A DNA stretch of 6,730 nt, from positions 1 through 6,730 of the forward strand of contig JAAZIH010000075.1 of assembly GCA_012800995.1 (NCBI GenBank). Reading direction: 5' to 3'. The position numbers and the translations under genes were made by a program. The notes under the pieces were generated by a model. The model did not search any database. It saw only the letters and a program-made list of their open reading frames with translations, and was not told the origin of the DNA. Shown here piece by piece: positions 1-5,844 of the stretch (the stretch's first letter is position 1; each line of letters begins with the position of its first letter). Origin of the DNA: Chloroflexota bacterium (GTDB taxonomy: Bacteria > Chloroflexota > Anaerolineae > Anaerolineales > Anaerolineaceae).

Positions 1-156
1 GCCAGTGCCTCATTCCTGCAACGCCAGTTGCGCATAGGTTATCCAAAAGCGGCGTGGCTGATTGATCAGTTAGAGGCACGTGGAATAATTGGTGAAGCGC
101 AGAGTGGCGGACGCGAACGAGAAATTTTAGCTCAGGAAGACGAAGACGTGGCATAA
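1..156 (+). CDS. ftsK: FtsK/SpoIIIE DNA translocase, C-terminal end only (partial)
   Basis: Only the last 51 codons are present, in frame 1 from the window edge to TAA at 154-156. They match the winged-helix gamma domain at the C-terminus of FtsK, which reads oriented chromosome motifs (KOPS in E. coli) and contacts the XerCD recombinase. Hallmarks are the segment LQRQLRIGYPKAAWLIDQLE, parallel to the E. coli FtsK stretch QRQFRIGYNRAARIIEQME, then a GIIGEA turn and a GGREREIL ending comparable to 'NREVL'. A short acidic tail (QEDEDVA) follows. The motor domain lies upstream, outside the window, so completeness cannot be judged. The next gene starts 3 nt after the stop, which suggests co-transcription. 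The known family role is ATP-driven chromosome translocation at the division septum. Confidence 0.9.
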   Translation, partial: ASASFLQRQLRIGYPKAAWLIDQLEARGIIGEAQSGGREREILAQEDEDVA

Positions 157-159
157 GCT

Positions 160-783
160 ATGGAACGAAAAGAAAAGAAAAAATTTAGCATAGAGTTGCT
201 ACTCCGCAAGCTTTTCAAAGGCGTATTGGATGCGGTAGCCGGGTTCCTTTTGAAGATTGGACTCACGCCAAACGCGGTTACCTTGCTGGGTTTAGTGGGT
301 TCTATAGCCGCAGCAGTTTTGGTTGCCTTGGGCATGCCAGTGTGGGGTGGCATCGTTTTGTTGCTCATGGCACCGCTGGACGCAGTTGATGGCGCGATGG
401 CACGCCTTTCGGGAAAAACTTTGAAATTTGGTGCTTTTTTGGACTCGGTGATTGATCGTTACAGTGAATTATGCATCTATGCCGCTATTCTATATATGTT
501 CTTTCAACAAGGGCATCTTTGGGGTGTAATGCTCAGCTTCGCAGCAGCAAGTGGCGCGGTTTTAGTGTCCTATACGCGTGCCCGCGGGGAAGCCTTGGGT
601 TTTGAGGCAAAAGTTGGCGTGATGACACGCGTGGAACGTTCAATTGTGATGATTGTAGGGCTTTTATTTGGTATTATTCTGCTAGCTCTTGTTATAATTG
701 CAGTGCTCGCACATCTGACAGCAATTCTGCGGATGGTCACCGTTTGGAAACAAGCAAAATCCCGTGACCCTGAGCTGATATAG
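160..783 (+). CDS. CDP-alcohol phosphatidyltransferase family membrane protein (phosphatidylglycerol-phosphate or phosphatidylinositol-phosphate synthase type)
   Basis: This 207-residue membrane enzyme joins a CDP-linked lipid to an alcohol and releases CMP. The complete family signature D-x2-D-G-x2-A-R-x8-G-x3-D-x3-D is visible as D74, D77, G78, A81, R82, G91, D95 and D99; the aspartates bind metal and catalyse. An LTPNAVT segment (35-41) precedes the first clear membrane helix, and further hydrophobic stretches lie near 42-58, 61-73, 105-117, 122-138 and 161-188. The SYTRARGEALG segment (137-147) and the later TRVER (156-160) recall actinobacterial and archaeal inositol-phosphate-lipid synthases, but a glycerol-3-phosphate acceptor (PgsA) is also possible, so no symbol is given. 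The ATG lies 3 nt after the ftsK stop with no good Shine-Dalgarno nearby, so translation is probably coupled. lgt follows after 13 nt. The family call is firm; the acceptor substrate is open. Confidence 0.9.
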   Translation: MERKEKKKFSIELLLRKLFKGVLDAVAGFLLKIGLTPNAVTLLGLVGSIAAAVLVALGMPVWGGIVLLLMAPLDAVDGAMARLSGKTLKFGAFLDSVIDRYSELCIYAAILYMFFQQGHLWGVMLSFAAASGAVLVSYTRARGEALGFEAKVGVMTRVERSIVMIVGLLFGIILLALVIIAVLAHLTAILRMVTVWKQAKSRDPELI

Positions 784-789
784 AAAGGA
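784..789 (+). promoter_or_regulatory. Ribosome binding site of lgt
   Basis: AAAGGA lies 7 nt before the ATG at 797, directly after the stop of the preceding gene. It supports the chosen start of lgt and shows that lgt does not depend on coupling alone. Confidence 0.65.
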
Positions 790-796
790 CATTGAT

Positions 797-1843
797 ATGG
801 ATCCACGCTTTGGTTTTACGATTTGGAAATTTGAAATTCGCTATTATGCCTTAATCATTATCTTGGGAGCTTTGGTTGCTGCCGCGATTGCAGCCTGGCG
901 CGCCAAGAAAGATGGTAAGGACCCCGAAATCGTTGTTGATGTTATGCCATGGCTTTTGATTGGTGGCATTATTGGTTCGCGATTGTGGCATGTGTTTACG
1001 CCAGGTTATTTCGATGGCATTACGACCGCGGATTATTTTAGAGAGCCCTTGCGCATTCTCAAAATCTGGGAAGGTGGATTGGGTATCCCAGGTGGTGTAA
1101 TTGGTGGCGCCTTAGCATTATTTATTTACACCAAAGTTAAAAAAATCAGCTTTTTGGAATGGGCGGATTATATTGCGCCTGGACTGCTTGTAGCGCAAGG
1201 TATCGGTCGCTGGGGCAACTTTATCAACCAGGAACTCTATGGTAAGCCAACGAATTTGCCTTGGGCGATTGAGATTGATCCTGAATTCCGTTACCCTGGT
1301 TTTGAAAAAATCTCCCATTACCATCCCTTGTTTTTATACGAATCGATCTTAAACATCTTAGCTGCCATTGCCTTGTTGATAATCAATCGGTTTTATAAAA
1401 AGAAACTCTATAAAGGGGATACTATCTTGCTTTATCTCGTTTTGTATCCCGCCATTCGTTTTGGACTGGAATTTGTGCGCCTGGTGCCTTCGTTGAGCAA
1501 GAGTGGCGTCAATATCAATCAAACAGTGATGTTAGTGGTCATGATTTTAGCGATTATCGCGCTTGTTCTTCGCCATACTGTTTTTAAACCAAAACAAAGT
1601 GAAGAAGCATCTGATGAGCTTGGCGAAGAAGTATCAGATGATGAAGCTTATTTGGATGACGCGCTTGATGAAGAGTTGGACGAAGAATTACAGGAACTTG
1701 ACAGTCTGGATGCGGATTTGAGCGAAATGCCCGAAGAACTTGAAGAAAGCGAAGAGGCGGCTTCCGATTTGATCGAAGAAGCAAGTCTTGATGATATATC
1801 AGAAAACGACAGTGCAACTGAGGACGAGACAAAAGAAGATTAA
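797..1843 (+). CDS. lgt: Prolipoprotein diacylglyceryl transferase with acidic C-terminal tail
   Basis: Lgt transfers the diacylglyceryl group of phosphatidylglycerol to the lipobox cysteine of prolipoproteins, the first step of lipoprotein maturation, in the cytoplasmic membrane. The family signature G-R-x-G-N-F-[hydrophobic]-N-x-E-x2-G is complete at 137-149, with R138 matching the essential R143 of E. coli. A HPLFLYE segment (176-182) and the R-F-x2-E-x2-R motif (221-228) are also present. The loop WEGGLGIPGG (91-100) has P98 where E. coli has H103; related substitutions occur in actinobacterial Lgt (from memory), so this does not imply loss of activity. Hydrophobic segments lie near 17-34, 51-65, 97-111, 125-135, 181-197, 209-220 and 242-259. 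Residues 267-348 form an extra tail with 40 Asp/Glu among 82 residues and one Lys, making the protein longer than the usual 260-300. The gene is probably co-transcribed with the upstream transferase and ends before a terminator. Confidence 0.95.
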   Translation: MDPRFGFTIWKFEIRYYALIIILGALVAAAIAAWRAKKDGKDPEIVVDVMPWLLIGGIIGSRLWHVFTPGYFDGITTADYFREPLRILKIWEGGLGIPGGVIGGALALFIYTKVKKISFLEWADYIAPGLLVAQGIGRWGNFINQELYGKPTNLPWAIEIDPEFRYPGFEKISHYHPLFLYESILNILAAIALLIINRFYKKKLYKGDTILLYLVLYPAIRFGLEFVRLVPSLSKSGVNINQTVMLVVMILAIIALVLRHTVFKPKQSEEASDELGEEVSDDEAYLDDALDEELDEELQELDSLDADLSEMPEELEESEEAASDLIEEASLDDISENDSATEDETKED

Positions 1844-1864
1844 GCTTTCGCGTTTATAAACACG

Positions 1865-1913
1865 AACTACCCCGAGAATAATTGTTGATTTCGAGGGGTG
1901 GTTTTATTTATTT
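1865..1913 (+). terminator. Rho-independent terminator after lgt
   Basis: AACTACCCC (1865-1873) pairs with GGGGTGGTT (1895-1903) as a 9-bp stem with one G·U pair. The inner part can continue through a tandem G/A mismatch into GAA/TTC. A T-rich run (1902-1913) follows at once. It lies 22 nt after the lgt stop and should end the ftsK–transferase–lgt transcript. The other strand has no comparable T-run, so it looks one-directional. Confidence 0.8.
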
Positions 1914-1923
1914 ACTCAGTTAG

Positions 1924-1932
1924 TGGTAAAAT
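1924..1932 (+). promoter_or_regulatory. Likely tyrS promoter, extended -10 element
   Basis: TGGTAAAAT fits an extended -10 box (TGn followed by TAAAAT at 1927-1932). No good -35 box is seen at normal spacing; the best is TTATTT at 1904-1909, inside the T-run of the lgt terminator. The start of transcription would fall near 1938-1940. The position between a terminator and tyrS favours a real promoter, but the call rests on one hexamer and context. Confidence 0.4.
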
Positions 1933-1948
1933 TTTAGGCATGAAATCG

Positions 1949-1976
1949 CTGACCTTACGCCGAAATACAGGGTCAG
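1949..1976 (+). promoter_or_regulatory. Hairpin in the tyrS leader
   Basis: CTGACCTT (1949-1956) pairs with AGGGTCAG (1969-1976) as an 8-bp stem with one G·U pair and a 12-nt loop. It ends 6 nt before the ribosome binding site of tyrS. No T-run follows, so it is not a terminator. It could influence ribosome access or mRNA stability; no such function is shown by the sequence. The leader is far too short for a T-box riboswitch. Confidence 0.35.
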
Positions 1977-1982
1977 TAAAAT

Positions 1983-1988
1983 GGAGGT
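1983..1988 (+). promoter_or_regulatory. Strong ribosome binding site that sets the tyrS start at 1993
   Basis: GGAGGT lies 4 nt before the ATG at 1993. It overlaps the first codons of the longer reading frame that begins at ATG 1981, and that earlier ATG has no purine-rich site ahead of it. The start at 1993 is therefore preferred. Confidence 0.8.
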
Positions 1989-1992
1989 AGCA

Positions 1993-3210
1993 ATGAACAT
2001 TGATGAGCGAGTGAATTATTTGATGCGTGGCGCGGAATATGGTGACCAACAAGTTTTTGACGCGATGGCAGATGAACTCCGTGAGCGCTTAATCGAATCA
2101 GATAAGACTGGTGTGCCACTCAAAGTTTATTGTGGCTTTGATCCAACCTCTTCTGACTTGCACCTTGGTCACACAGTACCGTTGCGCAAATTGGCTCAAT
2201 TCCAGGAGTTAGGGCATGAGGTTACTTTTGTTATCGGTACCTTTACTGCACTGATTGGCGATCCTTCAGAACGGGATAAATCGCGTCCGCTGGTCAGCCT
2301 GGACATCATCCTTGAAAATGCAAAAACCTATCAGGAACAGGCTTTTAGAGTGCTCGATCGTGAAAAGACACGTGTTGTTTACAATGGCGACTGGTTGAAC
2401 AATATCCCCTACCATGAAATCTTTAACGTGCTGACCAATTTCACCATTCAGCAAATGCTTAGTCGTGAAGGCTTACAAAAACGCTGGGAATCCAACGAGC
2501 CAATTTATCTGCATGAAATGCTTTACCCCATCACCCAGGGGCTTGACGCGCATCATTTGGATACCGATGTGCAAGTGGGTGGAACTGACCAGCTTTACAA
2601 CGTCATCACCGCGTCGCGAAAAGTGATGCAGAGTTATGGTCAACGCCCGAATATCGGTATTTTGATGCCCTTATTACCTGGAACAGATGGCGTGCAAAAG
2701 ATGAGCAAATCTTTGGGAAATTACATTCCTATTAATACCACCGCGGAAGATATGTATGGCAAGGTAATGAGCATTCCTGATCATGTTATGGGGCAATATG
2801 CCAAGCTCGTTACCAAATGGTCCTCACAGGAGCTTTATACTTTCCTGGGCGCGCTTGAAACGAACTCAATTCATCCGCGCGACGCGAAGATGAAGCTGGC
2901 TTACGCGATTACTTCCGCGTTTTATGGTGATTCACTGGCAGATGAAGCCGAAAACCGCTTTGTGACGACTTTCCAAAAAGGCGATATTCCCGATGATATG
3001 CCAGAAGTTCAATTGGAAGCGGGCGTGCATACTGTTTTGGACGTTTTGGTTGACCAGGGCTTGGTGTCGAGCCGTAGTGAGGGTCGTCGGGTGATTTCAC
3101 AGCAAGGGGTAAAGTTGGATGGTGTGACCGTAGGTGATCCGACCGATGTCATTAACTCTGCTGCTGTATTGCAGGTTGGCAAGAGGAAGTTTTTACGTAT
3201 TAAAATCTGA
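1993..3210 (+). CDS. tyrS: Tyrosine--tRNA ligase
   Basis: This class I aminoacyl-tRNA synthetase charges tRNA-Tyr with tyrosine using ATP in the cytoplasm. Counting from the Met at 1993 (405 residues), the HIGH-type motif is HLGH at 57-60 and KMSKS is at 236-240. The tyrosine pocket motif Y-x3-Q-x2-D is at Y178, Q182 and D185, followed by DVQVGGTDQ ending at residue 200. An S4 RNA-binding domain fills about 346-405 (LVSSRSEGRRVISQQGVKLDG). KMSKS, rather than the KFGKT/S form of the B. subtilis TyrS type, places it with the other main bacterial TyrRS group (TyrZ and H. influenzae-like). Its length is normal for that group. An alternative start at 1981 would add MEVA, but a strong GGAGGT site favours 1993. 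The gene is monocistronic by layout, between the lgt terminator and a convergent gene 32 nt downstream. Confidence 0.96.
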   Translation: MNIDERVNYLMRGAEYGDQQVFDAMADELRERLIESDKTGVPLKVYCGFDPTSSDLHLGHTVPLRKLAQFQELGHEVTFVIGTFTALIGDPSERDKSRPLVSLDIILENAKTYQEQAFRVLDREKTRVVYNGDWLNNIPYHEIFNVLTNFTIQQMLSREGLQKRWESNEPIYLHEMLYPITQGLDAHHLDTDVQVGGTDQLYNVITASRKVMQSYGQRPNIGILMPLLPGTDGVQKMSKSLGNYIPINTTAEDMYGKVMSIPDHVMGQYAKLVTKWSSQELYTFLGALETNSIHPRDAKMKLAYAITSAFYGDSLADEAENRFVTTFQKGDIPDDMPEVQLEAGVHTVLDVLVDQGLVSSRSEGRRVISQQGVKLDGVTVGDPTDVINSAAVLQVGKRKFLRIKI

Positions 3211-3236
3211 TTGAATATTTAAATAAATTGCTGACC

Positions 3237-3275
3237 GAAAGCTTACTCGTTGATATGGGGGATGAGTAAGCTTTC
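3237..3275. terminator. Perfect 12-bp inverted repeat between convergent genes, candidate bidirectional terminator
   Basis: GAAAGCTTACTC (3237-3248) and GAGTAAGCTTTC (3264-3275) are perfect inverted repeats. The stem can extend by a few G·U and A-T pairs toward the loop. For tyrS the stem is followed after 5 nt by TTTTTATA (3281-3288). For the minus-strand gene it is followed by the AT-rich stretch 3211-3230, with only short T-runs. The T-runs are offset from the stem, so termination strength is uncertain. The repeat covers the stop codon and last 11 codons of the minus-strand gene. Confidence 0.6.
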
Positions 3276-5840
3276 TGCTATTTTTATAGCTAATGCGGGA
3301 TTGTCTTCTTCAAGCACGATGGCGATGGCTAAAGGTGTTGGGGAAGTTTCGTCATTTGTTCCACCAATATACCAGGTTATCAACTGATTATCTTCCAGAA
3401 CGCTGTGTCCAATCGCATACCAGATGGTTTGCGATTGATGACTAAGAAAAACGCGCGAAGACTTCGCTAATTGGGCGGACAAAACCTGAGAGGACTGGTT
3501 CGGCTCAGTGTGACTTTTCCAGTTTCCATCCTCAGTTTGATAGGCGTTGACTAATGCGGGGCTAATTTTGCTGCCACCGTTGGTGATACTTGCCGCGATG
3601 AGAGCCATCTGTAAAGGACTGACTCGGGTTTCAGGAATATGCGTTCTTAAGGTGTTGAACGCGTTTTCATCAGGCATGTCCTCTGGTTGGAATAGCTCCA
3701 AAGACAAGCTCGGCATATCGTAAATCCCAAATTTGTTTAGCTGCTCGACTAAACCGAGAGGGCTGGTGTCTTCAATGAGCTTTGTGGCACTCGAGCTACA
3801 GCCGTTTTGAATCATGTTGACGCTGCCTGTTAATTGCATCGCGGCTTCACAATAGGGGTCAGGCTTAGTGATGTCGATAAGTGGATAATGTCCCAGATTG
3901 CCTTGTTGAGCCCAGTGCGCGTTCAGCGTTAGTATGTTGGAAAGCGTGCCCAATGGATAACTACCTTGCGTAACCCGGTTAAGCAAAGGCGCATCTTCGC
4001 GCTGGCGCCAACTTTCCCAGTCCTCAGCTATGGTCGCGTCAAAAAAAGGATGGGAGGCTATCGAATAGATTTCGCCGGTTTTCGCGTTTAGTAGCACAAT
4101 CGCGCCTTTATGATTACCCAATAATTCATCTGCTTTTGTTTGAAAATCAAGAATAATATTGAGCTTCACATCGCTGCCCGGAGGAGGCTGGTTGTAGAGC
4201 AAGCGGTGCTGGCCAATGGTTTCAGCATCGCGGGTAGCGACACCCCGCAAATACTTATAGAGGCTACGTTCTAAACCTGATTTCCCCAGGACAGGATTCG
4301 TAAATCCAATGGTTGTGCTTAGGCTGGGTACAAGCAGTTCTCGTTCAAAATCACCTGGTGTACCAATCGTGCGCGTGATGGTCTTACCGCTTTGGTCGAC
4401 AATATTGCCAAGAGGTGAATATCGGTCATCAATTGACCAACGCGTGTTTTCCGCTTTGGCAACGATAGACTCCTGATTGAATATGGCCAGGGTGCTGTTA
4501 AAACCAAGCATAAGAATGAGAAGAATAAGCACAGCGGCAGCAATACGATGATAAGGCTGACGCGTTTTATAGGGCAGAGGGATAGTACTTGAATCTGAAC
4601 TGATTTTTAGCAAGATTAATATAGCCATGAGGCTTGTGAGTAGAGATGAGCCACCGTAAGAGATAAAAGGCAGGGTAACACCAGTTAGAGGGAGTAAACC
4701 CAAATTGCCACAAATAATCCATAAACTTTGCAAGGCTAAGAACATGGATATGCCAAAGGCGAGATATCGCCCGTAGGTGGTTTTGGATGCCAGGGCGATA
4801 TTGATACCACGGATGATGACAATCGCGAATAGCAAGAGCAATGCGGAGGTGCCCAAGAGCCCAGTTTCTTCAGCTATGGCTGTAAAAACAAAATCTGATA
4901 CTGCCACAGGCACAAAGCCCGGACTGCCCAAGCCTGGTCCTGCTCCAAAGAGCCCACCAGAGGCGATGGCAATTTGCGCTTGCGAGATTTGGTAGGAACT
5001 GCCCGATGTATTGAGCCACGGATTGAGCCAAATATCCACACGTGTCTTGACGATATCAAGCGTGAAATAGCCAATAACAATGGCTGTGATGGCAAGCAAG
5101 GGCACAATCCACAGGTATTTGCGACTGTTCGTGCTTACCGCGAGCATGAGCACGTAAAACCCTAAAAAGAGTGCGGCTGTGCCCAAGTCGCGTTGACTCA
5201 TAAGCATGACAGCTGTGATGGCGATGATGATTAGGGTAGGCAAGATGCTTGAGAGTAAGGAAGTATTTGGCTTAACCTGATCGGCGAAGAAAGCCGCAAT
5301 GTAAACTAAAAGGAAGAGTTTCAGTGGTTCTGATGGTTGAAAGTAGACGCCAAAGGCATTCAGCCATCTTGCCGGGCCTGTGCCGCTGGGGTTAACGCCA
5401 ATCCAAAAAGTCAGCCCGATAAGAAGCAAGCCAAACAAAAGCCACAGGTATTTTAATCTTTTTAGCTTGGTAACAAGTTCTTTTTGGCGAATCCCGATGT
5501 AAAAAAGAAGACAAGCCAAGAGATACCAAATGATTTGTCTTTGTCCTAATGTGGGAGAAAGGCGCCAGACGGTCAGTAAGCCCCAGCCACAAAGCAACAT
5601 AACGATGGGGAAAACCCAAGGATCGCGATTGGGCAGGAAGCGTTTAACCGCATAGTTCAGGCTTAATGTTCCAACGAGCCAGGCTGCAAAAGGGATGAAA
5701 TAACGCCACTCAAGCCAAAAACCAGAGAAGTGTTCGCGGATGGCTGGCGCGAGCGAAAGTACGAATGTGTAAAAGAAAACAAACAAAGCCCCAATGAGCA
5801 TTAAATTGGGTTGGCGTTGTGCTTTGGTTTTTGTGGCCAT
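3243..5840 (-). CDS. RodA/FtsW (SEDS) peptidoglycan polymerase fused to a PbpA-like class B penicillin-binding protein with a degenerate transpeptidase domain
   Basis: This 865-residue membrane protein has two parts. Residues 1-411 are a full SEDS glycosyltransferase, which polymerises lipid II into glycan strands. Visible hallmarks are QPSEPLKL (168-175), QRDLGT (216-221), SDFVFTAIAEETGLLG (315-330) with D316 at the catalytic Asp position, and LPLTG...PFISYGGSSLL (383-401). One further helix (432-453) matches the membrane anchor of a class B PBP. Residues 465-575 resemble a pedestal region and 576-860 a transpeptidase fold: GAIVLLNAKTGEI (579-591), SPLQMALIAASITNGG (741-756) and WYIGG (823-827). 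The catalytic motifs are missing: YPLGTLSN at 628-635 has T632 and N635 in place of the SxxK Ser and Lys, SxN reads G680-C681-S682, and KTG reads about G811-H812-S813. The order matches the adjacent rodA–pbpA genes of actinobacteria. The start lies 4 nt after the mtnP stop with no clear ribosome binding site, suggesting coupling. Confidence 0.9.
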   Translation of the reverse strand: MATKTKAQRQPNLMLIGALFVFFYTFVLSLAPAIREHFSGFWLEWRYFIPFAAWLVGTLSLNYAVKRFLPNRDPWVFPIVMLLCGWGLLTVWRLSPTLGQRQIIWYLLACLLFYIGIRQKELVTKLKRLKYLWLLFGLLLIGLTFWIGVNPSGTGPARWLNAFGVYFQPSEPLKLFLLVYIAAFFADQVKPNTSLLSSILPTLIIIAITAVMLMSQRDLGTAALFLGFYVLMLAVSTNSRKYLWIVPLLAITAIVIGYFTLDIVKTRVDIWLNPWLNTSGSSYQISQAQIAIASGGLFGAGPGLGSPGFVPVAVSDFVFTAIAEETGLLGTSALLLLFAIVIIRGINIALASKTTYGRYLAFGISMFLALQSLWIICGNLGLLPLTGVTLPFISYGGSSLLTSLMAILILLKISSDSSTIPLPYKTRQPYHRIAAAVLILLILMLGFNSTLAIFNQESIVAKAENTRWSIDDRYSPLGNIVDQSGKTITRTIGTPGDFERELLVPSLSTTIGFTNPVLGKSGLERSLYKYLRGVATRDAETIGQHRLLYNQPPPGSDVKLNIILDFQTKADELLGNHKGAIVLLNAKTGEIYSIASHPFFDATIAEDWESWRQREDAPLLNRVTQGSYPLGTLSNILTLNAHWAQQGNLGHYPLIDITKPDPYCEAAMQLTGSVNMIQNGCSSSATKLIEDTSPLGLVEQLNKFGIYDMPSLSLELFQPEDMPDENAFNTLRTHIPETRVSPLQMALIAASITNGGSKISPALVNAYQTEDGNWKSHTEPNQSSQVLSAQLAKSSRVFLSHQSQTIWYAIGHSVLEDNQLITWYIGGTNDETSPTPLAIAIVLEEDNPALAIKIAESLLIPHINE

Positions 5841-5844
5841 AATC

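Noticed and set aside
1584..1832. Minus-strand 82-codon frame opposite the Lgt tail
   Set aside because: It is produced by the biased GAA/GAT-rich codons of the acidic tail read backwards.
1852..1861. Ten-base palindrome GTTTATAAAC between lgt and its terminator
   Set aside because: It is short, AT-rich, without an adjoining T-run or promoter partner, and is expected by chance in such sequence.
1981..1992. Earlier ATG at 1981 as the start of tyrS
   Set aside because: The strong GGAGGT site (1983-1988) lies inside this extension and is well placed only for the ATG at 1993. The four added residues match nothing in the family.
1914..1992. T-box riboswitch before tyrS
   Set aside because: The whole leader is under 80 nt, with no specifier loop, T-box sequence or antiterminator/terminator pair.
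3243..4550. Loss of PBP motifs as a frameshift or assembly error
   Set aside because: The reading frame is continuous, and recognisable family blocks occur in the right order on both sides of each altered motif, so local frame shifts are unlikely.
4777..5165. Small plus-strand open frames (72 and 63 codons) opposite the SEDS domain
   Set aside because: They lie wholly antisense to a well-supported gene, lack ribosome binding sites I can see, and their residues look like a mirrored membrane gene, not a protein family.
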